64,000 nucleotides of DNA from Streptomyces luteolifulvus (GCF_008806595.1 NZ_VZRB01000001.1:403433-467432), one strand, 5' to 3'; counted from the stretch's first letter, positions 39,602 through 48,052 are shown. A program made the numbers and translations. Notes: a model not told the origin generated them from the sequence alone.

Positions 39602-40795
39602 ATGCCCGCATCACCGAGCACCGCCCGGGCCATCAACGACCGGCTCGCCCTGCGTCTGCTCCAGCAGGAGGGCCCGCTGACGGCAGGGCAGCTGAAGCAG
39701 CTGACCGGCCTGTCCCGGCCGACCGTCGCCGACCTCGTCGAACGCCTCACGGTCTCCGGACTGATCGAGGTGGTCGGGGAGTCGGGGGAGCAGCGGCGCG
39801 GCCCGAACGCGAAGCTGTACGGGATCGTCGCCGGCCGCGCCCACCTCGCAGCCCTGGATGTGCGCACCGAGGGCGTCGCCGTGGTCGTCTCCGACCTGCT
39901 CGGACACGTGCTCGCCGAGGCGTCCGTGCCGATCGGCGGGGACACGGGCACGGGCCCCGCCGTGGAGCAGGCGGTCACGCTGGTCGAACGTGTGGCGAAG
40001 GAGGCCGGCGCCGACCGGCTCCACACCGTCGGGATCGGGGCGCCCGGCCTGATCGACCCGGCGAGCGGCGAACTCCGTGACTCCAGCGGCCTGCCGGAGT
40101 GGCACCGGCGGCTGATGACCGCCCTGCGGGAGCGCTTCCCGGGCGCCCGCGTCAGCGTCGAGAACGAGACCAACCTCGCTGCCGTCGCCGAACAGCGCGA
40201 CGGGGCCGCCCGGGACCGGGACACTTTCGTGCTGCTGTGGCTCGGCATGGGGGTCGGCGCCGCGGTCGTCCTCGACGGGGCGGTGCGCCGGGGAGCCTCC
40301 GGCGGCGCGGGCGAGATCGGCTTCATGCCGCTGCCGGGGACCGAGGGCCTGCCCTCCGCCACCGACTGCGACGGCGGCTTCCACTCACTGACCGGTGCGG
40401 CGGCGGTCGCGGACCTCGCGGCACGGTATGGCGTGACGGCGTCGCCCGCCGCGCACGAACCGCTTGCGGCGGCGTTCGTCCGGGAGGCCGTGGCCCGGGT
40501 CGGCGCCGCCCCGGCCGCCGACGGTTTCCTCGACGCCCTCGCCGACCGCGTGGCCCTCGGCGCCGCCGCCGTGATCTCCGTCCTGGACCCGGGCTGCCTG
40601 GTGCTGGCCGGCGAGATCGGCCGCGCGGGCGGCGACTCCCTCGCCGCCCGGGTCCAGCACCGCCTCGCCCGGATGTCGCCCCTGCACACGGAGGTACGCC
40701 CCACGAGCCTGGGCGGCGGCGCGGTCCTGCGGGGAGCGCTGCTGAGGGCACGGGACCGGGCCCAGGAGGAACTGTTCGCACCTCCCCAGAGCTAG
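39602..40795 (+). CDS. ROK-family transcriptional regulator (NagC/XylR type)
   Basis: 397 aa. The N-terminal winged HTH (about 8-65: INDRLALRLLQQEGPLTAGQ followed by LKQLTGLSRPTVADLVERL) is followed by a ROK kinase-like domain: VGIGAPGLIDPASG, VENETNLAAVAE and GMGVGAAVVLDGAVRRGASG. The canonical ROK zinc motif CxCGxxGCxE is absent (the region reads LPSATDCDGGFHSL), so sugar kinase activity is unlikely and it should be a regulator. ATG 39602 is chosen at the HTH start with AAGGAT upstream; the open frame continues 5' but would cover the operator. Confidence 0.9.
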   Translation: MPASPSTARAINDRLALRLLQQEGPLTAGQLKQLTGLSRPTVADLVERLTVSGLIEVVGESGEQRRGPNAKLYGIVAGRAHLAALDVRTEGVAVVVSDLLGHVLAEASVPIGGDTGTGPAVEQAVTLVERVAKEAGADRLHTVGIGAPGLIDPASGELRDSSGLPEWHRRLMTALRERFPGARVSVENETNLAAVAEQRDGAARDRDTFVLLWLGMGVGAAVVLDGAVRRGASGGAGEIGFMPLPGTEGLPSATDCDGGFHSLTGAAAVADLAARYGVTASPAAHEPLAAAFVREAVARVGAAPAADGFLDALADRVALGAAAVISVLDPGCLVLAGEIGRAGGDSLAARVQHRLARMSPLHTEVRPTSLGGGAVLRGALLRARDRAQEELFAPPQS

Positions 40796-40857
40796 GGCCT
40801 GTCGTCAAATGCCCGCCTGCCTGCCGGGCGGACGACGGGCATTTGACGACAGGGCCT
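40796..40857. repeat. Long inverted repeat, MITE-like or terminator
   Basis: CCTGTCGTCAAATGCCCG (40798-40815) is repeated in perfect inversion at 40836-40853, enclosing 20 bp. Both ends continue as GG(G/C)CC and are preceded by TA when read inward. The left end overlaps the ROK stop codon (CTAG). GGCCCTGTCGTCAAA-like ends resemble termini of Streptomyces insertion sequences, so this may be a miniature element; it would also act as a bidirectional terminator between the convergent neighbours. A further partial copy (AGGCCCTGTC) lies at 40869. Confidence 0.65.
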
Positions 40858-40892
40858 AATGCCCCAACAGGCCCTGTCCGCCCGCCCTTCGG

Positions 40893-41648
40893 TCAGCGGC
40901 GTCGGCCGACCCCGAAGCGCGTGGCCAGGTGGTCCTCGAACGTGCCCTTGCCGACGGCCTGTTCGGGTGCGAGGTGGCCGCCCTCGCGGAACCCCCGGTA
41001 CGCCGCGCCCCACAGCGGGACGCTCAGCACCGCACGCCGGCGCCCCGTCGCCTTCAGATATGCACGGGCCAGCGACGGGAGTGTCCGTACCGCGGGCCCG
41101 CCCATGTCGTCGACCCGGCCCGCCGGCCCCACCCTCGCCAACTCGGCCAGCCGGTCCGCGACTTCCGTCACCTCGACCGGCTGGTCGCGCACCCCGGCCG
41201 GCACCAGCACGACCGGCACCTTGGCCATCTGCTGGAACAGCCGGACCAGCAGATCGTGGAACTGGGTGGTGCGCAGCACGGTCCAGCCGAGCCCCGACTC
41301 CTCGATCAGCTTCTCCACGGCCAGCTTCGTCCTGTAGTAGCCCAACGGCACCCGGTCGACGCCGACGATGGAGATGTACACCAGATGGGCGACCCCGGCC
41401 CGCCGCGCCGCCGCGATGAGGTGCGCGGCCGACTGCTCGTCCCCGCCGCGCTGCGTTGTGGCGCAGTGCACGATCGTGTCCACGCCCTCGACGGCCGCGT
41501 CCAGACCGCTGCCGCCCTCGCGCAGATCGACGGCGTACGGCGGTGTGTGCCGGCTGAGCACCCTCACCTCGTGCCCCTGCGCCCGCAGTCGCTCGGTGAC
41601 GTGCCGGCCGAGGGTTCCGGTACCGCCGGTCACCAGGATCGTGCTCAT
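40893..41648 (-). CDS. NAD(P)-binding atypical SDR oxidoreductase/epimerase, ECF41 partner
   Basis: 251 aa. The Rossmann motif ILVTGGTGTLGRHVTERL is at the N terminus, followed by VRVLSRH (NADP-type arginine) and YYRTKLAVEKLIEESGLGWTVLR, typical of NmrA/atypical SDR proteins. It lies 103 bp downstream of an ECF41 sigma factor gene on the same strand. ECF41 sigma factors are characteristically linked to carboxymuconolactone decarboxylases, oxidoreductases or epimerases (COE genes), and an ECF41-like promoter lies directly upstream (41706-41733). Substrate unknown. ATG 41648 has AAAGGGCGG upstream. Confidence 0.88.
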   Translation of the reverse strand: MSTILVTGGTGTLGRHVTERLRAQGHEVRVLSRHTPPYAVDLREGGSGLDAAVEGVDTIVHCATTQRGGDEQSAAHLIAAARRAGVAHLVYISIVGVDRVPLGYYRTKLAVEKLIEESGLGWTVLRTTQFHDLLVRLFQQMAKVPVVLVPAGVRDQPVEVTEVADRLAELARVGPAGRVDDMGGPAVRTLPSLARAYLKATGRRRAVLSVPLWGAAYRGFREGGHLAPEQAVGKGTFEDHLATRFGVGRRR

Positions 41649-41705
41649 GTTGTTTCCGCCCTTTCGGACACGGGCGCCCCGGGTGGAGTGCCCTTCGTCA
41701 GCTGG

Positions 41706-41733
41706 GACCGGACAGCCGCCGGGAAATGTGACA
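41706..41733 (-). promoter_or_regulatory. Probable ECF41-dependent promoter of the oxidoreductase gene
   Basis: On the minus strand TGTCACA (41733-41727) is followed after 16 bp by CGGTC (41710-41706). The published ECF41 target promoter is TGTCACA-16-CGTC. The -35 element is a perfect match; the -10 has one inserted or substituted base. It lies 58 bp before the oxidoreductase ATG. Confidence 0.65.
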
Positions 41734-41751
41734 ACCTCCCGGGGCTTCTTT

Positions 41752-42642
41752 CTACGGGCGCGTGAGCTGACGGGCGGCGTATTCCAGCTTGTCCGGATTC
41801 ACTATGGCCCGCACCCGCACGATCAGCCCGTCGCGCCGCTCGAATCCGAGGACGCCGACGAGCGAGTCGCCGGCCCATGCGGCCAGTCCGCTCATGCCGT
41901 TGACCTCGGCCACCGTGAAGTGCAGGTCCGCCGTGAACTTCTGTGCGATGCCGACCAGGAACCGGACGACCTTCTCCCGCCCCTCGATCGGCCGCAGCGC
42001 GGCGGAGACCTTGCCGCCGCCGTCGCTCCACCAGGTGACGTCGTCCGCGAGCAGCTTCTCCAGCCCGGCCAGATCGCCCTCGCGGGCCGCCGTGAGAAAG
42101 GTGGTGACCAGTTCCTCCTGGCGCTCGGGCGACGCGGGCTCGAAACGGGACCGCGGCTCACCGATGCGATGGACGGCCCGCCGGTACAGCTGGCGGGAGT
42201 TGGCCTCGGTCAGGTCCAGCGCGTCGGCGATCTCCCGGTGCCCGTACCCGAACGCCTCCCGCAGCACGTACACGGCCCGTTCGGTCGGTGTGAGCCGTTC
42301 CAGCAGGATCAGCATCGCCAGGGACACGGCGTCCCGCTGCTCGGCGGACTCCAGGGGGCCGAGCGTGCCGTCCGAGGTGACCACGGGCTCCGGCAGCCAG
42401 GTCCCCACATACCGCTCGCGCCGGGCCCTGGCCGAGGTCAGCCGGGTGAGGCAGAGGTTGGTGACGACCTTCGCGAGCCAGGCCGCGGGGTGCTCGATGG
42501 CCGCACGGTCGGCCCCGCTGAACCGCAGATACGCGTCCTGGACCGTGTCCTCGGCCTCGTCGGCGGAGCCCGTCATCCGGTAGGCCAGGCCGAACAGCCG
42601 GGGGCGGTGGCGTTCGAACTCGTCGGCGATCGCGCTCGTCAT
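41752..42642 (-). CDS. sigJ: ECF41-family RNA polymerase sigma factor (SigJ type)
   Basis: 296 aa. Sigma-2 (about 5-70: EFERHRPRLFGLAYRMTGSA followed by DEAEDTVQDAYLR) and sigma-4 (about 105-165: LLERLTPTERAVYVLREAFG, then EIADALDLTEANSRQLYRRA) are joined by a linker with the WLPEP motif. The C-terminal SnoaL-like domain (about 175-296) carries DGGGK and NPDKL. These three motifs define the ECF41 group, in which the fused C-terminal domain, not an anti-sigma factor, controls activity. ATG 42642 (MTSAIADEFERH) is chosen with GGGTGA upstream; 23 upstream codons are open but non-homologous. A chitinase-type promoter points into this gene from 42792. Confidence 0.93.
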   Translation of the reverse strand: MTSAIADEFERHRPRLFGLAYRMTGSADEAEDTVQDAYLRFSGADRAAIEHPAAWLAKVVTNLCLTRLTSARARRERYVGTWLPEPVVTSDGTLGPLESAEQRDAVSLAMLILLERLTPTERAVYVLREAFGYGHREIADALDLTEANSRQLYRRAVHRIGEPRSRFEPASPERQEELVTTFLTAAREGDLAGLEKLLADDVTWWSDGGGKVSAALRPIEGREKVVRFLVGIAQKFTADLHFTVAEVNGMSGLAAWAGDSLVGVLGFERRDGLIVRVRAIVNPDKLEYAARQLTRP

Positions 42643-42762
42643 GCGTTCACCCTGCCAGAGCGGGGGAGCGGGGTGATGAGTGACCCGGCGACGGGCAAGG
42701 GCCGTCGTCACCGCCGCCGGGCCGGTCGGCGCGGGGAGGGCGGAAGCCCCTCACCCGGGCAG

Positions 42763-42807
42763 ACCCTAAAAGGACTAGACCATACGGGTCAATAGGTATG
42801 GACCAAT
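42763..42807 (-). promoter_or_regulatory. Chitinase-type promoter with paired direct repeats, upstream of sigJ
   Basis: On the minus strand this segment has TGGTCCATACCT, then TTGACC (-35), TGGTCTAGTCCT, and TAGGGT (-10), with 18 bp between the -35 and -10. The arrangement and much of the sequence equal the chitinase promoter at 60386-60428, including an identical 12-mer TGGTCTAGTCCT. Paired 12-bp repeats of TGGTCnnnnCC(A/T) are the known regulatory element of Streptomyces chitinase genes. Predicted transcription starts near 42756, about 115 bases before sigJ. No chitinase gene is present here. Confidence 0.7.
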
Positions 42808-42945
42808 CTCAAGCCGCCCCGCCCGTGAGCGAGTTGGGTCGCCCGGCCCGTCCGAGAAGTCCAGTCGCGAACCTTGTGATCGACCCCACACGGTTCGCCC
42901 GTATGGACGCCGACCGGGCGTGGCACACTGGCTCTGTACCAGAAG

Positions 42946-43076
42946 CAGCGCACTCCGGGGTCGGTGAAAGTCCGAACCGGCGGTTACAGTCCGCGACCCG
43001 GTCGCCTCCAGCGGCCGGTTGACCAGGTGAAATTCCTGGACCGACGGTTAAAGTCCGGATGGGAGGCAGTGCGCGG
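42946..43076 (+). promoter_or_regulatory. FMN riboswitch (RFN element)
   Basis: The conserved RFN core is readily seen: GGGGTCGGTGAAAGTCCGAA, GGCGGTTACAGTCCGCGACC, CAGGTGAAATTCCTGGACCG and ACGGTTAAAGTCCGGATGGG, closed by P1 (GCGCACT 42948-42954 with AGTGCGC 43068-43074). Immediately after, GCGGCG (43073-43078) can pair with CGCCGC (43095-43100); this alternative hairpin shares bases with P1, a plausible expression platform. FMN binding should switch off the ribE operon. The remainder of the spacer 42643-43221 has the chitinase-type promoter and the riboflavin leader, and no gene. Confidence 0.95.
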
Positions 43077-43221
43077 CGGGCGGGCATTCGTGCGCGCCGC
43101 CGTATCGGTTCGCCATCAGGCGAGCTCCGTCCGGCGTCGCCCCCGGTGTCCCTGCTCGTTCATTGTGTCGTCATCGACAGCCCCGGAGTCCGTGCCCCCA
43201 TGAGGCAGGAGGACCCGGGAA

Positions 43222-43824
43222 GTGTTCACCGGAATCGTCGAAGAGCTGGGTGAAGTCACCGCCGTCGAGATCCTCGACGACGCCTCCCGCTTCCGTCTGC
43301 GTGGACCGGTCGTCACCCAGGGCGCGCGGCACGGCGACTCGATCGCCGTCAACGGCGTCTGTCTCACCATCGTGGAGCACGAGGGCGACGAATTCACCGC
43401 CGACGTCATGGCGGAGACCCTCAAGCGCTCCAGCCTCGGCGCCCTCACCGTCGGCTCCCGCGTCAACCTCGAACGCCCCATGGCCGTGGGCGCGCGCCTC
43501 GGCGGGCACATCGTCCAGGGCCATGTCGACGGCACCGGCACGGTCCTGGAGCGCACGCCGTCCGACAACTGGGAGATCGTGAAGATCTCGCTCCCCGCGG
43601 ACCTCACGCGCTACGTGGTCGAGAAGGGCTCCATCACCGTCGACGGCATCAGCCTCACCGTCGTCGACGCCGGCCCCGACCACTTCACCGTCAGCCTCAT
43701 CCCCACCACCCTCGCGCTGACCACCCTCGGCCACAAGCAGCCCGGCGACCCCGTCAACCTCGAGGTCGACGTCATCGCCAAGTACGTCGAGCGGCTGCTG
43801 GGCAGTCAGGGGGCCACCCGGTGA
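43222..43824 (+). CDS. ribE: Riboflavin synthase alpha chain
   Basis: 200 aa. It dismutates two 6,7-dimethyl-8-ribityllumazine molecules to riboflavin. The N-terminal [11 protein letters not shown] and the two lumazine-binding repeats are clear ([11 protein letters not shown] with [25 protein letters not shown]). GTG 43222 has AGGAGGACCCGGGAA upstream. First gene of the rib operon under an FMN riboswitch; it overlaps ribM by GTGA. Confidence 0.96.
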   Translation: MFTGIVEELGEVTAVEILDDASRFRLRGPVVTQGARHGDSIAVNGVCLTIVEHEGDEFTADVMAETLKRSSLGALTVGSRVNLERPMAVGARLGGHIVQGHVDGTGTVLERTPSDNWEIVKISLPADLTRYVVEKGSITVDGISLTVVDAGPDHFTVSLIPTTLALTTLGHKQPGDPVNLEVDVIAKYVERLLGSQGATR

Positions 43825-44465
43825 ACTGGCTCAACTCCGAGGCGTTCACGCTGTTCGACCAGCACATCAAGTGGTCGGACACGATCGGCAACGTGATCGG
43901 CCTGATCGCCCTCGCGCTCGGCTGGCGGCGTTCCATCTGGAGTTGGCCCGCCCAGTTCGTCTCGGGAGTCGTCCTCTTCGCGGCCTTCGCCACCGCGCAC
44001 CTCTCCGGCAGCGCCGGCAAGCAGATCGTCGTGATGGCGGTCGCGGTGTACGGCTGGTGGCAGTGGAACCGCGGCAAGGGCCAGGCGCAGGACGGCGGCG
44101 TCGCCGTCCGGTTCGCCACCTGGCGCGAGCGCACGGCCCTGGCCGGTGCCGCCGCATTCGGCACGGTCGCCGTGGCGCTGCTCTTCAAGGCGTACCCGTC
44201 GCTGTCCTGGGACCCCTGGCCGGACGCCTACATCTTCGTCGGCACGATCGTCGCCATGTACGCCCAGGCGCGCGGCATGGTCGAGTTCTGGTTCGCCTGG
44301 CTGCTCGTCGACCTGGTCGGCGTGCCCCTCAACTTCGCCAACGGCTTCGCCTTCTCCGGCTTCGTCTACATCATCTACGGCGCACTCGTCCTGTGGGGCA
44401 TGCGCGACTGGTGGCTGCGCTCCCGCAGGGACTCGCGGCCCGTCCTGGAAGGAGTGCCCGCATGA
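43821..44465 (+). CDS. ribM: PnuC-family vitamin transporter, probable riboflavin importer RibM
   Basis: 214 aa with about 7 membrane helices (for example [57 protein letters not shown]). The PnuC family moves nicotinamide riboside, thiamine or riboflavin by facilitated diffusion. In Corynebacterium glutamicum and Streptomyces davawensis the PnuC-like RibM in an FMN-riboswitch-controlled rib locus imports riboflavin and roseoflavin. Here the gene lies between ribE and ribAB with four-base overlaps on both sides, so that role is the best inference. GTG 43821 is the overlapping start. Confidence 0.88.
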   Translation: MNWLNSEAFTLFDQHIKWSDTIGNVIGLIALALGWRRSIWSWPAQFVSGVVLFAAFATAHLSGSAGKQIVVMAVAVYGWWQWNRGKGQAQDGGVAVRFATWRERTALAGAAAFGTVAVALLFKAYPSLSWDPWPDAYIFVGTIVAMYAQARGMVEFWFAWLLVDLVGVPLNFANGFAFSGFVYIIYGALVLWGMRDWWLRSRRDSRPVLEGVPA

Positions 44466-45748
44466 CAACGGCCCCCATCCTCTACAGCACCGACATCGAG
44501 GACTGGTCCCTCGACCCCGTCGAGCAGGCCATCGCCGACATCGCGGCCGGCCGCCCCGTCGTGGTCGTCGACGACGAGGACCGGGAGAACGAGGGCGACC
44601 TCGTCATCGCCGCCGAGAAGGCCACCCCCGAGATCGTCGCCTTCATGATGAGCGAGTGCAGGGGACTGATCTGCGCCCCCATGGAGGGCGACGAGCTGGA
44701 CCGGCTCGAGCTCCCGCAGATGGTCGAGGACAACACCGAGTCGATGAAGACCGCGTTCACCGTCACCGTGGACGCCTCCGCCGCGCACGGGGTGACCACC
44801 GGGATCTCCGCCTCCGACCGCGCCACCACGCTTCAGCTGCTCGCCGACGGCACCGCAGGGGCCGACGACTTCGTCCGCCCCGGCCACATCTTCCCGCTGC
44901 GCGCCAGGCCGGGCGGGGTGCTCGTCCGCAACGGCCACACCGAGGCCGCCGTCGACCTCGCCCGCCTCGCCGGACTGCGCCCGGCCGGCGCGATCGTGGA
45001 GATCGCCGGCGAGGACGGCCGGATGCTGCGCCTGCCCGAGCTGATCCCGTTCGCCCGCAAGCACGGCCTGACGATCATCTCCATCGAGGACCTGATCACC
45101 TACCGCCGGGCCGCCGAGCCCACCGTCCGCCGCGAGGCCGAGGTGCGGCTGCCCACCGCCCACGGCGCGTTCACGGCGTACGGCTACCGCTCCACCGTCG
45201 ACGGGGTCGAGCACGTCGCCCTGGTGCACGGCGAGATCGGCGACGGCGAGGACGTCCTCGTGCGCGTCCACTCCGAATGCCTCACCGGTGACGTCTTCAG
45301 CTCCCTGCGCTGCGACTGCGGACCCCAGCTGGACGCCTCCCTGGCCCGCATCCAGGCCGAGGGCCGGGGAGCGGTCGTCTATCTGCGCGGCCACGAGGGA
45401 CGCGGCATCGGGCTGATGTCCAAGCTGCGCGCGTACGAGCTCCAGGAGCGCGGCCGCGACACCCTCGACGCCAACCTGGAGCTCGGCCTGCCCGCCGACG
45501 CCCGGGACTACGGCGCCGGCGCGCAGATCCTGGCGGACCTCGGCGTCCGCAGCCTGCGTCTGATGACGAACAACCCCGAGAAGACCGACGCGCTGCTGCG
45601 CCACGGCCTCAAGGTCAACGGACGCGAGCCGATGCCCGTGACCGTGGGCGAGCACAACCTCCGCTACCTGCGCACCAAGCGGGACCGGATGGGGCACGAC
45701 CTGCCCTGGCTGGACGCGGCCCCCGCGTCCACCTGCGGCAACCAGTAA
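44462..45748 (+). CDS. ribAB: Bifunctional 3,4-dihydroxy-2-butanone-4-phosphate synthase / GTP cyclohydrolase II
   Basis: 428 aa. It catalyses both entry steps to riboflavin, from ribulose 5-phosphate and from GTP. The N-terminal DHBP synthase domain (about 15-215) has the acidic loop [19 protein letters not shown] and [13 protein letters not shown]; the GTP cyclohydrolase II domain (about 220-420) has zinc cysteines in [20 protein letters not shown] and [18 protein letters not shown] 44462 overlaps the ribM stop. Both domains look intact. Confidence 0.96.
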   Translation: MTTAPILYSTDIEDWSLDPVEQAIADIAAGRPVVVVDDEDRENEGDLVIAAEKATPEIVAFMMSECRGLICAPMEGDELDRLELPQMVEDNTESMKTAFTVTVDASAAHGVTTGISASDRATTLQLLADGTAGADDFVRPGHIFPLRARPGGVLVRNGHTEAAVDLARLAGLRPAGAIVEIAGEDGRMLRLPELIPFARKHGLTIISIEDLITYRRAAEPTVRREAEVRLPTAHGAFTAYGYRSTVDGVEHVALVHGEIGDGEDVLVRVHSECLTGDVFSSLRCDCGPQLDASLARIQAEGRGAVVYLRGHEGRGIGLMSKLRAYELQERGRDTLDANLELGLPADARDYGAGAQILADLGVRSLRLMTNNPEKTDALLRHGLKVNGREPMPVTVGEHNLRYLRTKRDRMGHDLPWLDAAPASTCGNQ

Positions 45749-45767
45749 GAGAACAACGAGGAGAGAC

Positions 45768-46253
45768 GTGAGCGGCAAGGGTGCACCGGAACTGTCCGTA
45801 CGCAATGTCGGGGACCTGCGGGTCGCCGTCATCGCGGCACAGTGGCACGAGACGGTGATGGACGGACTGGTGAACGGCGCCCTGCGCGCCCTGCACGAGC
45901 TCGGTATCGACGAGCCGACCCTGCTCAGGGTCCCCGGCAGCTGGGAGCTCCCGGTGGCCGCCAAGGTCCTCGCGGGCCGCGGGTACGACGCGGTCGTCGC
46001 CCTCGGCGTCGTGATCCGCGGCGGCACCCCCCACTTCGACTACGTGTGCCAGGGCGTCACCCAGGGCCTCACCCAGGTCTCCGTCGAGACCGGCGTCCCC
46101 GTCGGCTTCGGCGTGCTGACCTGCGACACCGAGGAGCAGGCCCTGGACCGCGCGGGTCTGGAGGGCTCCAACGAGGACAAGGGACACGAGGCGGTGACGG
46201 CGGCGGTGGCCACCGCGGCCACCCTCCGCTCAGTATCTGAACCGTGGCACTAG
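45768..46253 (+). CDS. ribH: 6,7-dimethyl-8-ribityllumazine synthase
   Basis: 161 aa. RibH condenses the RibA and RibB branch products to lumazine, the substrate of RibE, and forms an icosahedral or pentameric shell. Segments [54 protein letters not shown] (catalytic His) and [16 protein letters not shown] are characteristic. GTG 45768 has GAGGAGAGAC upstream and lies 19 bp after ribAB. Confidence 0.96.
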   Translation: MSGKGAPELSVRNVGDLRVAVIAAQWHETVMDGLVNGALRALHELGIDEPTLLRVPGSWELPVAAKVLAGRGYDAVVALGVVIRGGTPHFDYVCQGVTQGLTQVSVETGVPVGFGVLTCDTEEQALDRAGLEGSNEDKGHEAVTAAVATAATLRSVSEPWH

Positions 46254-46287
46254 GCGGGGCGGCACAACGGCTAGGGTGGGCACCACC

Positions 46288-46560
46288 ATGTCCAAGAAGA
46301 CGTTCGAGGAGCTCTTCACCGAGCTCCAGCACAAGGCCGCCCACGGCGATCCCGCCACCTCCCGCACCGCAGAGCTGGTCGGCAAGGGCGTCCATGCCAT
46401 CGGCAAGAAGGTCGTCGAGGAGGCCGCCGAGGTCTGGATGGCCGCCGAGTACGAGGGCAAGGAGGCGGCCGCCGAGGAGATCTCGCAGCTGCTCTACCAC
46501 GTCCAGGTGATGATGGTCGCCCGCGGGATCTCCCTGGACGACGTCTACGCCCACCTCTGA
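46288..46560 (+). CDS. hisE: Phosphoribosyl-ATP pyrophosphohydrolase
   Basis: 90 aa. HisE hydrolyses PR-ATP to PR-AMP, the second step of histidine synthesis. The MazG-like metal site is visible in [20 protein letters not shown] followed by [19 protein letters not shown] 46288 is chosen; TAGGGT lies 12 bp upstream (GCTAGGGTGGGC), so the transcript may have a very short leader, and a GTG four codons earlier is less likely. It pairs with hisG 51 bp downstream; actinobacteria keep these two apart from the main his operon. Confidence 0.94.
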   Translation: MSKKTFEELFTELQHKAAHGDPATSRTAELVGKGVHAIGKKVVEEAAEVWMAAEYEGKEAAAEEISQLLYHVQVMMVARGISLDDVYAHL

Positions 46561-46611
46561 GCCGCACCTCGCACCCCAGCACCGTACGAACGAACGAAGG
46601 AAGCCGACCTC

Positions 46612-47460
46612 ATGCTGCGCATCGCCGTCCCCAACAAGGGTTCCCTGTCAGGCCCTGCGGCGGAGATGCTGCATGAGGCCGGCTACCAGCAGCGCCGAGA
46701 GTCGAAGGAACTCCGGATCGTCGACCCGGAGAACGAGGTCGAGTTCTTCTACCTCCGCCCCCGCGACATCGCGATCTACGTCTCCTCCGGCCGCCTCGAC
46801 ATCGGCATCACCGGGCGCGATCTGCTGATCGACTCCGGTGCGAAGGCCGAGGAGATCCTGCCGCTCGGCTTCGCCCGCTCCACCTTCCGCTACGCCACCA
46901 AGCCGGGCACGGCGACCGGTGTCGAGGACCTGGGCGGCATGACGGTGGCCACCTCGTACGAGGGCATCGTCGCCGGACACCTCGCCGAGCACGGCATCGA
47001 CGCCTCCGTCGTCCACCTCGACGGCGCCGTGGAGACCGCCATCGAGCTCGGTGTCGCCGAGGTCATCGCGGACGTCGTCGAGACCGGCACCTCGCTGCGC
47101 AACGCCGGCCTGGAGATCATCGGCGAGCCGATCATGAAGTCGGAGGCCGTCGTCGTCCGGCGCAGCGGCGCCGACGCCGAGGACCCCAAGGTGCAGCAGT
47201 TCCTGCGCCGCCTCCAGGGTGTCCTGGTGGCCCGGACGTACGTGATGATGGACTACGACTGCCGCGTCGAGCAGCTCGAGAAGGCCGTCGCGCTCACCCC
47301 GGGCCTGGAATCGCCCACCGTCTCGCCGCTGCACAACGAGGGCTGGGTCGCCGTCCGTGCGATGGTCCCCGCCAAGGAAGCGCAGCGGATCATGGACGAC
47401 CTGTACGACATCGGCGCACGGGCCATCCTGACCACCGCCATCCACGCGTGCCGGCTCTGA
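46612..47460 (+). CDS. hisG: ATP phosphoribosyltransferase, long form
   Basis: 282 aa. HisG starts histidine synthesis by joining ATP and PRPP and is feedback-inhibited by histidine. N-terminal MLRIAVPNKGSLSGPA, the periplasmic-binding-like halves, and the PRPP loop DVVETGTSLRNAGLEIIGE (about 160-178) are present. The C-terminal allosteric ACT-like domain (about 210-282: CRVEQLEKAVALTPGLESPT, RIMDDLYDIGARAILTTAIH) identifies the long form, which needs no HisZ. ATG 46612 follows GAAGGAAG. Confidence 0.96.
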   Translation: MLRIAVPNKGSLSGPAAEMLHEAGYQQRRESKELRIVDPENEVEFFYLRPRDIAIYVSSGRLDIGITGRDLLIDSGAKAEEILPLGFARSTFRYATKPGTATGVEDLGGMTVATSYEGIVAGHLAEHGIDASVVHLDGAVETAIELGVAEVIADVVETGTSLRNAGLEIIGEPIMKSEAVVVRRSGADAEDPKVQQFLRRLQGVLVARTYVMMDYDCRVEQLEKAVALTPGLESPTVSPLHNEGWVAVRAMVPAKEAQRIMDDLYDIGARAILTTAIHACRL

Positions 47461-47474
47461 GGGGTCGCGGAGAG

Positions 47475-47930
47475 ATGTCCGACCTGCCCACCCTTCCCGT
47501 CACCTTCCGGCCGGGCCGCACCCGCGCGGTCCTGCTGACCGCCGGAAGCGCCATCTTCGCCGTCATCACGACGATCGCGATGCTGCTGGAGAAGCTCAGC
47601 GCGGGGGAGCGCCTCAGCTTCGTCCTCACCGGGGCGATGCTCTTCGGCGTGCTGCTCGTGCTGTCCCGGCCGAAGGTCGTCGCCGACGAGTCCGGCGTCA
47701 CCGTCGTCAACATCGCCGGCAGGCGCCGTCTCGACTGGGCCGAAATCCTCCGGGTGAACCTGCGGCCCGGCGACCCGTGGGTGTTCCTCGACCTCAGCGA
47801 CGGCACCAGCCTGCCCGCGCTCGGCATCCAGCCGGGGATCGCCAAGCAGCGGGCCATCGACGACGCGCGCACCCTGCGGGCGCTGGCCGAGGCCCGGTCC
47901 ATCAAGGATCCCGGGCCGCAGCACGGGTGA
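47475..47930 (+). CDS. PH-like domain small membrane protein
   Basis: 151 aa, unknown function. Two membrane helices (about 18-38 and 52-70: AVLLTAGSAIFAVITTIAML, FVLTGAMLFGVLLVL) precede a PH-like beta domain (VVADESGVTVVNIAGRRRLD followed by WAEILRVNLRPGDPWVFLDLS), the layout of the actinobacterial PH-domain proteins often found after hisG. ATG 47475 has CGGAGAG just upstream and lies 14 bp after hisG, so it probably belongs to the hisEG transcript. Confidence 0.85.
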   Translation: MSDLPTLPVTFRPGRTRAVLLTAGSAIFAVITTIAMLLEKLSAGERLSFVLTGAMLFGVLLVLSRPKVVADESGVTVVNIAGRRRLDWAEILRVNLRPGDPWVFLDLSDGTSLPALGIQPGIAKQRAIDDARTLRALAEARSIKDPGPQHG

Positions 47931-48022
47931 CTCGCGCCACTTCAAGGCCGCCCCACGCACCATGAAGACTGACTCACGGCCGCCGACCCTGCCGCACAGC
48001 CCCGTGTCTTGATTAATCTGTT

Positions 48023-48052
48023 GGCGGAGGCGCGTTTCGCTGCGTCTCCGCC
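48023..48052. repeat. Hairpin in the spacer before the CNNM pair
   Basis: GGCGGAG (48023-48029) pairs with CTCCGCC (48046-48052), with further imperfect pairing inside. An A/T-rich patch (CTTGATTAATCTGTT, 48008-48022) precedes it. It could terminate the his transcript or belong to a leader of the next operon. I could not match the leader to an M-box or another known magnesium riboswitch. Confidence 0.5.

Noticed and set aside
40893..42642. Anti-sigma factor gene next to sigJ
   Set aside because: None is present; ECF41 proteins are controlled by their own C-terminal domain, and the neighbour is an oxidoreductase.
42798..43022. A 74-codon plus-strand frame running through the sigJ-ribE spacer into the riboswitch
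   Set aside because: It covers the FMN aptamer and the chitinase-type promoter, and its second half is constrained by RNA structure, not codons.
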